Source of the DNA: Planctomycetota bacterium
Lineage (GTDB): Bacteria > Planctomycetota > UBA1135
Length of the DNA stretch: 55,402 nt
Assembly (NCBI GenBank): GCA_027623295.1
Contig: JAQBXR010000017.1
Location: 1-55,402, forward strand
Reading direction: 5' to 3'
Part shown: positions 42,795 through 50,415 of the stretch, one piece after another
How positions within the stretch are numbered: the first letter of the stretch is position 1
Layout of the letters: every line of letters starts with the position of its first letter
The notes under the pieces: generated by a model
What the model was told of the DNA's origin: nothing
The model's database searches: none
Seen by the model: the letters and a program-made list of their open reading frames with translations, nothing else
Translations under genes and position numbers: made by a program

Positions 42795-44158
42795 ATACGC
42801 AAGAAATCGCGCAAGTTTTGGGTGCAAGTCTGTTTGCCGAGGAGCCGCAACCGGTGCGTCGCGTAGTCATGGACAGCCGTGCGGTGATGCCGGGCGATTT
42901 GTTTGTCGCCTTAGTCGGTGCGCGCACGGACGGGCACGCACATTTACGTCAAGCCTTTGAGAAGGGCGCGGTGGCTGCGTTGGTACAACCGGACCGTGGG
43001 GAGCGCCCGGCAGGTTTGGTGTGCATCGTGGTGCCGGACAGCCTGAAAGCATTGGGTGCCTTGGCGCGCTTTCACATCGAACGTCTTCGGGCACAAGTGG
43101 TAGGCATCACCGGTTCGGTGGGGAAAACCACCGCCAAAGATTTCCTCTTTCAATTGTTAGGAGGTGCTGCGCAGCACGCATTTGCAGCACCCGCTTCCTA
43201 CAACTCAGAGGTCGGGTTACCGCTTGCCATTTTGGGCGCACCGCTTGACACCAAGAACTTGGTGTTGGAGTTTGGGATTAACGCGCCAGGTGAAATGGAT
43301 GTGTTGCTTGGCATCGCACGACCGTGGCATGTTTGGATTACGGCCATCGGGGCATCGCACCTGGAGGGCCTCGGAGCGGTAGAAACGGTGGCTTTCGAGA
43401 AGGCCAAGTTGGCGCAAGCAGCTCCTGAAAACGGACGTATTTGGATTGATGAAGTGGTTGCGGAAGCCATGCGTCAACACTGCCCTACTTGGCAAGCGCA
43501 TTTGGATGTCCGCGACCACCTCATGGACGATGGTGTGGAGGTGCAATCACGCGTGCCCGGCGCTTGGGTTTTGCAGCACGCACGTTACGGCCTGTTGCAG
43601 ATGAAGCTGCATGCTGAACATGAAATCGCCAGCGCTCTCACTGCCGCGCGCATTGCCCGTTACTTTGGCGTCGCCGACCGTGATCTGCGCACACGTTTGA
43701 CTCAGTTGGTGCCACCGCAGGGTCGCATGAGCGTGTTACAACGTAACGGGGTCACGGTTCTGGACGATGCTTACAACGCCAACCCACTTTCCATGCACGC
43801 CGCCCTAGAAGTCTTCCGGGAATGGCCGCATGCGGAACGCCGTATTGCAGTCTTAGGTTCTATGAAGGAACTTGGGCCAAGTGCAGAAGTGCTGCACAAA
43901 GAAGTGGGACATTGGGTTGCCGAAGCAGGCGTTGACCTGCTCATTGGAGTAGGAAGCGGTGGCGCTTGGATTGCAGAGGGTGTCGGAGATAGGGTGCCTT
44001 GCCGCGTGGTGGACGATGCCTCCGCAGCCGCTGCCATTCTCAACCAAACTTTAAAGCCTGGAGACGTACTGTTGCTCAAGGCATCGCGCTCCGAGGCTTT
44101 GGAACGGATTTTGCCGCAACTGCAAGCCACCCCTTCCGAACTGGAGGCCAACTCGTGA
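42782..44158 (+). CDS. murF: UDP-MurNAc-tripeptide D-alanyl-D-alanine ligase MurF
   Basis: 458 residues. The N-terminal domain has VRRVVMDSRAVMPGDLFVAL, the ATP P-loop is GITGSVGKTTAKDF, and the C-terminal domain carries VLDDAYNANPLSMHAAL. It adds D-Ala-D-Ala to the UDP-MurNAc-tripeptide in the cytoplasm. The ATG lies inside the end of murE; the stop overlaps the GTG start of mraY. No ddl gene for D-Ala-D-Ala is present in this cluster. Confidence 0.95.
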   Translation: MLNLNTQEIAQVLGASLFAEEPQPVRRVVMDSRAVMPGDLFVALVGARTDGHAHLRQAFEKGAVAALVQPDRGERPAGLVCIVVPDSLKALGALARFHIERLRAQVVGITGSVGKTTAKDFLFQLLGGAAQHAFAAPASYNSEVGLPLAILGAPLDTKNLVLEFGINAPGEMDVLLGIARPWHVWITAIGASHLEGLGAVETVAFEKAKLAQAAPENGRIWIDEVVAEAMRQHCPTWQAHLDVRDHLMDDGVEVQSRVPGAWVLQHARYGLLQMKLHAEHEIASALTAARIARYFGVADRDLRTRLTQLVPPQGRMSVLQRNGVTVLDDAYNANPLSMHAALEVFREWPHAERRIAVLGSMKELGPSAEVLHKEVGHWVAEAGVDLLIGVGSGGAWIAEGVGDRVPCRVVDDASAAAAILNQTLKPGDVLLLKASRSEALERILPQLQATPSELEANS

Positions 44159-45294
44159 TCTACTGGCTTTACCCTTATCTGGAAGAGCTGTGGCAACCGT
44201 TTCGTGCGCTGCAGTACATTGGCGTACGCTCTGGCTTGGCCTTTGCGGTTTCTATGACCTTGGCTATTCTGCTTGGGAAGCCACTCATTCGCCGTTTGCG
44301 TGCTGCTGGTGTAGGCGAAGATGCAGGCTTCTCCGACGATGAAGAAGTAGGCAAAGCTTATGCCGAAAGTGGTAAAGCCGGCACGCCCACCATGGGCGGG
44401 GTGTTTTGGCTCAGTGCCATTTTGCTCACCATGTTGCTGTTCTGCCGTTTAGATGAACCGCTTATTTTGATCGGCGCCGTACTCATGGTCGGCATGGGCA
44501 CCATTGGTTTTTTAGATGACTGGATGAAGCTCAAACGCGAAGGCGGGCGCAATGGCATGTCGCGTCGCGCCAAAATGTTGGCATCGTTATTCCTGTCCGT
44601 GTTAGTGGTTTCGGCTTACTGGGCATTGGGCGACCCCAACACTGGTTATCCGGCCATCCGTAATCTCTACTTTCCAGTGTTGAAAGATCTCTTTGCCGAA
44701 CCCGACCTGCTTGGTTGGTGGGGCTTTGGCATCTTTGTTGCATTCCAGACCTTCGTAATTCTCGCGACCAGTCACGCAGCAAACGTGACCGATGGCCTCG
44801 ATGGATTAGCTGCAGGCTCTGCAATCCCAGCACTGGTTGCGCTTGCTCTGACTTCTTATGCGGTTGGGCACCTCAACTTGTCGGCCTATCTAAACTTGCC
44901 GCACATTCCAGGCTCCGGCGAAGTCACCGTCATGGTCGCTGCGGTGATCGGAGCGACGTTTGGTTTCCTTTGGTACAACAGTTCGCCCGCCGAAGTATTC
45001 ATGGGGGACAGTGGTTCTCTGCCGCTTGGAGCCAGCATCGCTTATTTTGCGATTGTCAGTAAGCAAGAGTTCGCGCTGCCATTACTTGCCGGGGTGTTGG
45101 TGTTGGAAGTTTCCACCAGCCTGCTGCAGATTTATTATTACAAGTTCACCGGCGGCAAACGCCTGTTTCGGAAAGCTCCAATCCACCATGTGTGGCAATT
45201 AGGTGGCATGCCGGAGTCTAAAATCGTCGCCAGGTTCTGGATCCTTTCCGCCGTATGCGCTGCACTCGGTCTACTCATGGTCAAGCTGCGATAA
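44155..45294 (+). CDS. mraY: Phospho-N-acetylmuramoyl-pentapeptide transferase MraY
   Basis: 379 residues and about ten membrane helices. Diagnostic MraY motifs are KAGTPTMGG, FLDDWMK, VTDGLDGLAAGS (catalytic Asp), EVFMGDSGSLPLG and HHVWQLGG. It transfers phospho-MurNAc-pentapeptide to undecaprenyl phosphate, forming lipid I. GTG 44155 overlaps the murF stop as GTGA, which settles the start. The ftsW ATG is immediately after the stop. Confidence 0.95.
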   Translation: MIYWLYPYLEELWQPFRALQYIGVRSGLAFAVSMTLAILLGKPLIRRLRAAGVGEDAGFSDDEEVGKAYAESGKAGTPTMGGVFWLSAILLTMLLFCRLDEPLILIGAVLMVGMGTIGFLDDWMKLKREGGRNGMSRRAKMLASLFLSVLVVSAYWALGDPNTGYPAIRNLYFPVLKDLFAEPDLLGWWGFGIFVAFQTFVILATSHAANVTDGLDGLAAGSAIPALVALALTSYAVGHLNLSAYLNLPHIPGSGEVTVMVAAVIGATFGFLWYNSSPAEVFMGDSGSLPLGASIAYFAIVSKQEFALPLLAGVLVLEVSTSLLQIYYYKFTGGKRLFRKAPIHHVWQLGGMPESKIVARFWILSAVCAALGLLMVKLR

Positions 45295-46389
45295 ATGGAA
45301 GCCCTCAAGCGCATTAACCCAGCTGGGCATGGCATGTTGGCCTGCGTGATTGCTTTGGCGGTGGCGGGGCTGATTACCGCAGTTTCCGCAGCGCCTCCGG
45401 GCGAGGTTTGGTTTGTGCTTGCGCGGCAATGTGCCTTTCTTGGTGCTGGAGTCGCGTGTTTTCTCGCCGCTTTTACGCTTTCCAGCGAAGCTTCGCGACG
45501 ATTCGTGCAACCAGCCATTGGCGTTTTGTTCGTCTTCCTGATTTTAATGCACTTCACCAGCCTGGGGCACACTGCAAACTCCGCCACGCGTTGGGTACAA
45601 ATTGGGCCGCTCACTTTGCAGCCGTCGATTCTGTTTCAGTGTTTCTGGCCTATTGCGCTGGCCTCTTGGGTGTCGCGTGATCCTTTGCGGTTGCATAGCC
45701 CGAAAGCCATCGCCAAACTCGGCGTGATTTTTATGATCATGATGTTCCCGGTACTCTTACAGCCGGATCTTGGCTCGGTCATCATTCTGATTGTGGTTAG
45801 CGGATTCACTTTCCTCTTTGCAGGAACCCCCCTCCGTTTTCTTTACGTTCTGATCCCAGTCCTCATTTTGTTTTTGTGGGTGGCATCCGTGTTCTTCCCG
45901 CACGTTTCTTCTCGATTGAGTTATTGGGATGAACCTTCGCAGCAAGTGTTGCGCGGCGAAGAAGCCTTCGTTGCTGGAGGAATCACAGGGGTAGGTCCAG
46001 GCAATGGTGTTATGAGCTTTGGCTTCATTCCAGAAAGCGGAACCGACTTCATCTACCCAATTGTGGCCGAAGAATGGGGCTTAATCGGGTCTTTCGTCAT
46101 CTGGACTTTGTTTCTGGCATTCACTTTTTTTGGTTTCCGCGTGGCACGCCAATCGGAAACTCGCTACGGGATTATTCTCATGGCCACCGCCACGTTAATG
46201 ATTTCCTTTCAAGCTGCTTACAACATGGCCATGGTGCTCCAGATTGTGCCGGTGAAAGGATTACCACTTCCCTTTGTGAGTCGCGGCGGCTCCTCGATCA
46301 TCGCTTTGTCGGCCTTATTAGGCGTGGCACTCAAAGCCGTTTACGAAGGTCGACGTCGACCTACCCCTGTTAATGAACTGTTCTCATGA
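45295..46389 (+). CDS. ftsW: FtsW/RodA/SpoVE-family glycosyltransferase
   Basis: 364 residues, about ten membrane helices. It has SEDS-family motifs NSATRWVQIGPLTLQPS, PESGTDFIYPIVAEEWG and the C-terminal GLPLPFVSRGGSS with the loop Asp/Glu region. SEDS proteins polymerise lipid II, paired with a class B PBP. It could be FtsW (division) or RodA (elongation); FtsW is preferred from location next to the PBP. The absence of ftsZ from the cluster makes its division role worth testing. Starts directly at the end of mraY. Confidence 0.85.
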   Translation: MEALKRINPAGHGMLACVIALAVAGLITAVSAAPPGEVWFVLARQCAFLGAGVACFLAAFTLSSEASRRFVQPAIGVLFVFLILMHFTSLGHTANSATRWVQIGPLTLQPSILFQCFWPIALASWVSRDPLRLHSPKAIAKLGVIFMIMMFPVLLQPDLGSVIILIVVSGFTFLFAGTPLRFLYVLIPVLILFLWVASVFFPHVSSRLSYWDEPSQQVLRGEEAFVAGGITGVGPGNGVMSFGFIPESGTDFIYPIVAEEWGLIGSFVIWTLFLAFTFFGFRVARQSETRYGIILMATATLMISFQAAYNMAMVLQIVPVKGLPLPFVSRGGSSIIALSALLGVALKAVYEGRRRPTPVNELFS

Positions 46390-47099
46390 ATCGCGTCCAA
46401 CGAACTGCCTTGCTTGCCTTTTTCCTTTTACTGCTTATGGCAGCCGCTGGTTGGTGGTTAGGTGGAAAGCAAGCGCAACCGGCCGATGCCAAACCTGCTG
46501 CGGTCTTGCTCGACCCTGGTGGATTGGAAGCCGTGCGTTTCCTGCCGCCGGCGCAACGTAAGCATTATTTGAATAGCGATCGTTTCCGCGCTCAAGCGGT
46601 AGATAACCCCTTGGACCCTCGCGGGGGACGCGTGGCAGGTGGAAGTTTGCCCGAAAATGAGACCGGAAACAGCGCCGGCATTTCTGGATCGATCCCCGTG
46701 AACGCCTCTTATCGCACGATTCGGGTTCATCAGAACGAAACTCTAAGTCTCATTGCGAAACGCGAGTTGGGTAAGTCGAGTGCTTGGCGCGACCTCTTGA
46801 GATGGAATAACATTAAGGACGAGCGTTCGATCAAGGTGGGACAGCAGCTGAGGATTTACGATGACCTCTATGACCCAAGTGCCCAATTGGAAACTGTCGA
46901 TCAGCCTAAGAAGGAAGAGTTGGTGGCGGTTGAAGGCATGCGTTATCACACGGTAAAAAGTGGTGAAATCTTAGGCCGTATTTCGCAACAGTACTACCAG
47001 ACCTCACGCGAAGTGCCGCGCATTCTGGAAGCAAATGGCTTCACCGATGCGCATAGTATTAAGGCTGGGCAAGTGCTCAAGATTCCACCCATCAATTAG
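46386..47099 (+). CDS. Membrane-anchored protein with two LysM domains
   Basis: 237 residues. An N-terminal membrane anchor (LLAFFLLLLMAAAGWWLGG), a linker rich in Pro/Gly/Ala, then LysM 1 around residues 112-157 (TIRVHQNETLSLIAKRELG...VGQQLRIYDD) and LysM 2 around 193-236 (YHTVKSGEILGRISQQYY...AGQVLKIPPIN). LysM modules bind peptidoglycan GlcNAc. In typical dcw clusters ftsQ lies near here. This protein might anchor synthesis or hydrolysis factors to the wall (inference). The ATG overlaps the ftsW stop (ATGA). Confidence 0.8.
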   Translation: MNRVQRTALLAFFLLLLMAAAGWWLGGKQAQPADAKPAAVLLDPGGLEAVRFLPPAQRKHYLNSDRFRAQAVDNPLDPRGGRVAGGSLPENETGNSAGISGSIPVNASYRTIRVHQNETLSLIAKRELGKSSAWRDLLRWNNIKDERSIKVGQQLRIYDDLYDPSAQLETVDQPKKEELVAVEGMRYHTVKSGEILGRISQQYYQTSREVPRILEANGFTDAHSIKAGQVLKIPPIN

Positions 47100-47116
47100 G
47101 GTGCGGAGCTAAGCGC

Positions 47117-48145
47117 ATGCGTTTTATCTTTGTCGGCGGTGGTACTGGTGGGCATCTCACCCCAGCGATTGGGTTGGCCGAAGGACTCGAAGCGCGCGGA
47201 CATGAAACCTTGTTCCTTCTCAGCGGCCGCGACGTCGAGCAGTCCTATGTCGCCGATGGCCGCGCTTGCATCTCTCTCGCTTTTGAATCCTCGCGTTTTC
47301 CGCGCCCACTGGCACTCATCGGAGCGGGGCGACGTGCCCGCAAACATGCCGGTAGGTTTCGCCCCGATGCCGTGATTGCGCTCGGAGGTGCTGCCAGCGC
47401 CGCTTCCTTAGCCATACCGCATGCGCCCTTGGTTCTGCTCGAAGGCAACTATGTGGTCGGACGAAGCGTGAAATGGATGTCGAGTTTTAGCGCTCTCATC
47501 TTGACCATGTTTGAGCCTACTGCCAAACAACTGAAACGTGCCACTGCCATCGGACCGGTGACGCGCAAGGTGTTAGAGCCTCAAGACGTTGCCACCGCGC
47601 GTGAACAATTTGGGTTGGATCCACAACGCAAAACGATTTTGGTTATGGGTGGAAGCCAGGGCGCCAAGGACCTGAATAATCTCGCCCAATCATTGCTCCC
47701 GGAGTTGGACCAAGCCGAGTGGCAAATGCTTGCCATCTGTGGTGCAGGCAAAGGCGAGGCGTTGGAGGCGTGCGGCTATAAAAACCTAGTCGTGCTCGAT
47801 CACTGCGATGCCATGGGCGCCGCCTATAGTGCCGCGGATTTTGCGCTGACCCGAGGTGGGGCCTCCACGGTGGGCGAACTGTGGTTGCATGGCCTACCAG
47901 CTGCGGTCCTGCCTTATCCTTGGCACCAGGACCGCCAGCAAGAGCACAACGCCCGCGCGCTGGAACCTGGTTTGCTGTGCCTCAACGGAACCGACCCCAA
48001 AGCGCACCTAGCGTCGATTCTCGCCTGTTTGCAGAGCGATTCCCAACGTCAAAAGATGCGAGATTCTTTGGCTGCGCAGCGTCCGCCCGACGGCCAGGCA
48101 ATTGGTGTGGCACAACTAGAGGAAATTGCCACGCCAAAACATTAG
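47117..48145 (+). CDS. murG: UDP-GlcNAc:lipid I N-acetylglucosaminyltransferase MurG
   Basis: 342 residues of the GT28 GT-B fold. It has the N-terminal GGGTGGHLTPAIGLAE, the interdomain VLEGNYVVGR and the C-terminal donor site VMGGSQGAKDLN with LTRGGASTVGEL and PYPWHQDRQQEHNA. It transfers GlcNAc to lipid I, making lipid II. A GGAG precedes the ATG at suitable spacing. The gene's TAG stop overlaps a -10 box (TAGAGT) that precedes murC. Confidence 0.95.
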   Translation: MRFIFVGGGTGGHLTPAIGLAEGLEARGHETLFLLSGRDVEQSYVADGRACISLAFESSRFPRPLALIGAGRRARKHAGRFRPDAVIALGGAASAASLAIPHAPLVLLEGNYVVGRSVKWMSSFSALILTMFEPTAKQLKRATAIGPVTRKVLEPQDVATAREQFGLDPQRKTILVMGGSQGAKDLNNLAQSLLPELDQAEWQMLAICGAGKGEALEACGYKNLVVLDHCDAMGAAYSAADFALTRGGASTVGELWLHGLPAAVLPYPWHQDRQQEHNARALEPGLLCLNGTDPKAHLASILACLQSDSQRQKMRDSLAAQRPPDGQAIGVAQLEEIATPKH

Positions 48146-48148
48146 AGT
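48143..48148 (+). promoter_or_regulatory. -10 box TAGAGT, leaderless promoter of murC inside the murG end
   Basis: TAGAGT, of which TAG is the murG stop codon, then 6 nt and the murC GTG at 48155. It would give murC-murB an independent transcript inside the dcw cluster. Confidence 0.5.
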
Positions 48149-48154
48149 GGTGCA

Positions 48155-49489
48155 GTGAAGGTTCAAGAAGTCATGCCACCGGGCACCGCCATGGGTGGAC
48201 TCGATGCCCTCGCCGGAACCGCGGGAGCCACACTTCTGCTGGTTGGCGCTGGCGGATGTGGCATGCGCGGCTTGGCGAAACTTTTCCTCCAAGCCGGTTG
48301 GACGGTCTACGGGCAAGATGCACGTGGTTTCGAGGCTAACGACAGCCTCATCCAAAACGGCCTCAAACCGCTCGACCCAGAATCTCCACTCAACGTGTCT
48401 TGGGTGGTTCGTTCCGCCGCAGTGCCCGCCAGCGACCTCCATGTCTCGCGTGCGATTGCTGGAGGCGCCCAATCGGCCCTTTACAGCGATATGTTGGGGG
48501 AGATCAGCAAACTGCGTCCAGTCCTCGCCATTGCCGGATCCCACGGCAAAACCACTTGCACCGGTTGGATTGCCTACGGTCTCCGCGAAGCGGGCATTCA
48601 CGTGGGTTACTTAGTCGGTGCCGATGTCCCGCAATTGCCAAGCTCCGCTGATTGGGGCGACCCGGCATTGCCCCTGATCCTCGAGTCCTGCGAATACGCG
48701 CGCTCCTTCCATGCCCTGCACCCTGCAGATATCGCGCTGATCAACGTAGATGCCGAGCACCCCGACACCTACCCCGGTGGCCTAGAAGAAGTGGCGGAGG
48801 CCTTTGGAGTTTTCCTCTCCAACATGCGTTCTTGCGGAACCGTGCTTGCCGGACCGGAAACGCCTGACCTTAGGCACGCCACCTCCGGAGCCTGGCAAGA
48901 CTCGCCTGCGCTACCTGAAGACCAGGTCATCGGCCTTCACGGTGCCCACAACCGACGCAATGCCGTTCTGGTTGCCGCGGTGCTGCGTTCCTTCGACATT
49001 CCAGAAGCCGCAGTGAGTCATGCTCTAGCCACCTACACCGGTGCCGCCCGACGCCTTGAAGTCGTCGGCCAACTCGAGATCGGCGCTACCGTGGTTTCCG
49101 ATTATGCGCACCACCCGGTAGAAGTGAACGCCACCCTCCAGGCTGCCCGCGAGCGCTGGCCCGGCAAACGCCTGCTGGTGGTCTTCCAACCGCATCAGGC
49201 GCAGCGTTTTCACGCTTACCGCGATCAGTTCGCGCCATCGTTAGACCTTGCCGACGCCCTCCTGCTGCTCGAAATCTACCGCGCCCGCGATCCGGAAGAA
49301 TTGCAGGCCAGCGTGAAGGAATTGGTCCCTGAGCTCGAAGCACGCCCGAACCTAAAAGATCGTCCACTTTCCACCGTGCAGAATCAGGCGGAAGGACGCA
49401 AAATACTTAGTTCCTGGCTGCAGCCCGATGATGTCGTCCTCTGCCTAGGTGCTGGAGATGTCGATGCCTTCGCTCGAAACCTACGCTGA
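48155..49489 (+). CDS. murC: UDP-N-acetylmuramate-L-alanine ligase MurC
   Basis: 444 residues. The N-terminal Rossmann domain is GAGGCGMRGLAKLF, the P-loop is AIAGSHGKTTCTGWIAYGL, the central domain contains ESCEYARSF and LINVDAEHPDTY, and the C-terminal domain has VSDYAHHPVEVNATLQAAR. It adds L-Ala to UDP-MurNAc, the first peptide residue. An N-terminal extension of about 25 residues before the Rossmann domain is unusual. GTG 48155 is supported by the TAGAGT box. The coding end overlaps the murB start. Confidence 0.93.
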   Translation: MKVQEVMPPGTAMGGLDALAGTAGATLLLVGAGGCGMRGLAKLFLQAGWTVYGQDARGFEANDSLIQNGLKPLDPESPLNVSWVVRSAAVPASDLHVSRAIAGGAQSALYSDMLGEISKLRPVLAIAGSHGKTTCTGWIAYGLREAGIHVGYLVGADVPQLPSSADWGDPALPLILESCEYARSFHALHPADIALINVDAEHPDTYPGGLEEVAEAFGVFLSNMRSCGTVLAGPETPDLRHATSGAWQDSPALPEDQVIGLHGAHNRRNAVLVAAVLRSFDIPEAAVSHALATYTGAARRLEVVGQLEIGATVVSDYAHHPVEVNATLQAARERWPGKRLLVVFQPHQAQRFHAYRDQFAPSLDLADALLLLEIYRARDPEELQASVKELVPELEARPNLKDRPLSTVQNQAEGRKILSSWLQPDDVVLCLGAGDVDAFARNLR

Positions 49490-50366
49490 AATCGCCCCCT
49501 TACGCCGCGACGAACCTTTGTCGCAGTGGACCACTTTACGCATTGGCGGCAACGCCGAGATGTTCTTCGAGCCGCATAAGCCGGAGAAGCTCGCCGATCT
49601 CCTGACCGCGCTGGAGAAAGATGGCGTGCCATGGCGTTTATTAGGTGCCGGCGCCAACACCCTCGCGCCCGATGGTGGGGTAGCGGGTGCCGTCATCCAT
49701 ACCGGCAACATGCGCCGCATCTTCCGCGACGGCGATGGCCTGCGTTGTTGGGCTGGCGCAACATTGCCAAGCCTGGTGAACACGTCCCATGGAGTCGGCC
49801 TGGCCGGCTTTGAATCGCTGGTAGGTGTACCCGGACATGTGGGCGGCGCCATGGCCATGAATGCCGGCAGTGCCGATTGGGGCATCTGGGATGAGGTTTT
49901 CAATGTCGTGCTGTGGATGCCCGGTGAACGCGATGGCCTCAAAATAGAGGAGTTCACCCCCGAGCAAATCGGCCCCAAATACCGCGATGGCAACCTCAAC
50001 GGTGCCGTCGTCCTGGAAGTGCACTTCCATTTGGAGCCGCAGCCGCCCAAGGTGATTAAGGATCGCCAGGACGGCATTCTGCGGCTCAAGAACCAGAGTC
50101 AGCCGGTGAGCATTAGTTCTGCCGGGTGTGCGTTCAAGAATCCGCCGGGTGATTCCGCCGGACGCCTGGTCGATGCCGCCGGTATGAAGGGTGCTCAGGT
50201 CGGCGGAGCGCAGATTTCTGAGCTGCACGCCAACTTTGTACTCAACCGTGGCGGCGCAACTGCCGAAGATGTGCGTTCTCTACTCGTGCAGGTCGAAGAG
50301 AGGGTGGAAGCCGACAGTGGCATCCAGCTACAGAGAGAATTGGTCGTTTGGCCTGAACCACTGTAG
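49464..50366 (+). CDS. murB: UDP-N-acetylenolpyruvoylglucosamine reductase MurB
   Basis: About 300 residues, an FAD flavoprotein that reduces UDP-GlcNAc-enolpyruvate to UDP-MurNAc. The FAD-binding region has TTLRIGGNAEMFF and LLGAGANTL, GVPGHVGGAMAMNAG is the diphosphate loop, and SAGCAFKNPPGDSAGRL and SELHANFVLNRGGATAEDV lie in the C-terminal domain. The proton-donor position that is Ser in E. coli MurB is Cys here (Cys222 counted from ATG 49464). ATG 49464 with GGAG 6 nt upstream is preferred to GTG 49449. The gene overlaps murC by 26 nt. Confidence 0.93.
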   Translation: MPSLETYAEIAPLRRDEPLSQWTTLRIGGNAEMFFEPHKPEKLADLLTALEKDGVPWRLLGAGANTLAPDGGVAGAVIHTGNMRRIFRDGDGLRCWAGATLPSLVNTSHGVGLAGFESLVGVPGHVGGAMAMNAGSADWGIWDEVFNVVLWMPGERDGLKIEEFTPEQIGPKYRDGNLNGAVVLEVHFHLEPQPPKVIKDRQDGILRLKNQSQPVSISSAGCAFKNPPGDSAGRLVDAAGMKGAQVGGAQISELHANFVLNRGGATAEDVRSLLVQVEERVEADSGIQLQRELVVWPEPL

Positions 50367-50369
50367 AAT
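50364..50369 (+). promoter_or_regulatory. -10 box TAGAAT upstream of thrS
   Basis: TAGAAT contains the murB stop codon. A start about 7 nt downstream would give thrS a leader of about 35 nt, so unlike the other units this would not be leaderless. The leader contains a six-codon reading frame (see 50395-50415). Confidence 0.4.
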
Positions 50370-50394
50370 CCTGCAACCCCCGTACGGCCCAGGT

Positions 50395-50415
50395 ATGGCC
50401 GTCCCGGAAACATGA
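50395..50415 (+). CDS. Six-codon upstream ORF overlapping the thrS start
   Basis: ATG GCC GTC CCG GAA ACA TGA encodes MAVPET and ends on the TGA that overlaps the thrS ATG (ATGA). It has a Thr (ACA) codon as the last sense codon. A short leader ORF like this could couple thrS translation to ribosome behaviour at the Thr codon; that is speculation from the sequence alone, and the ORF could also be chance. Confidence 0.3.
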   Translation: MAVPET

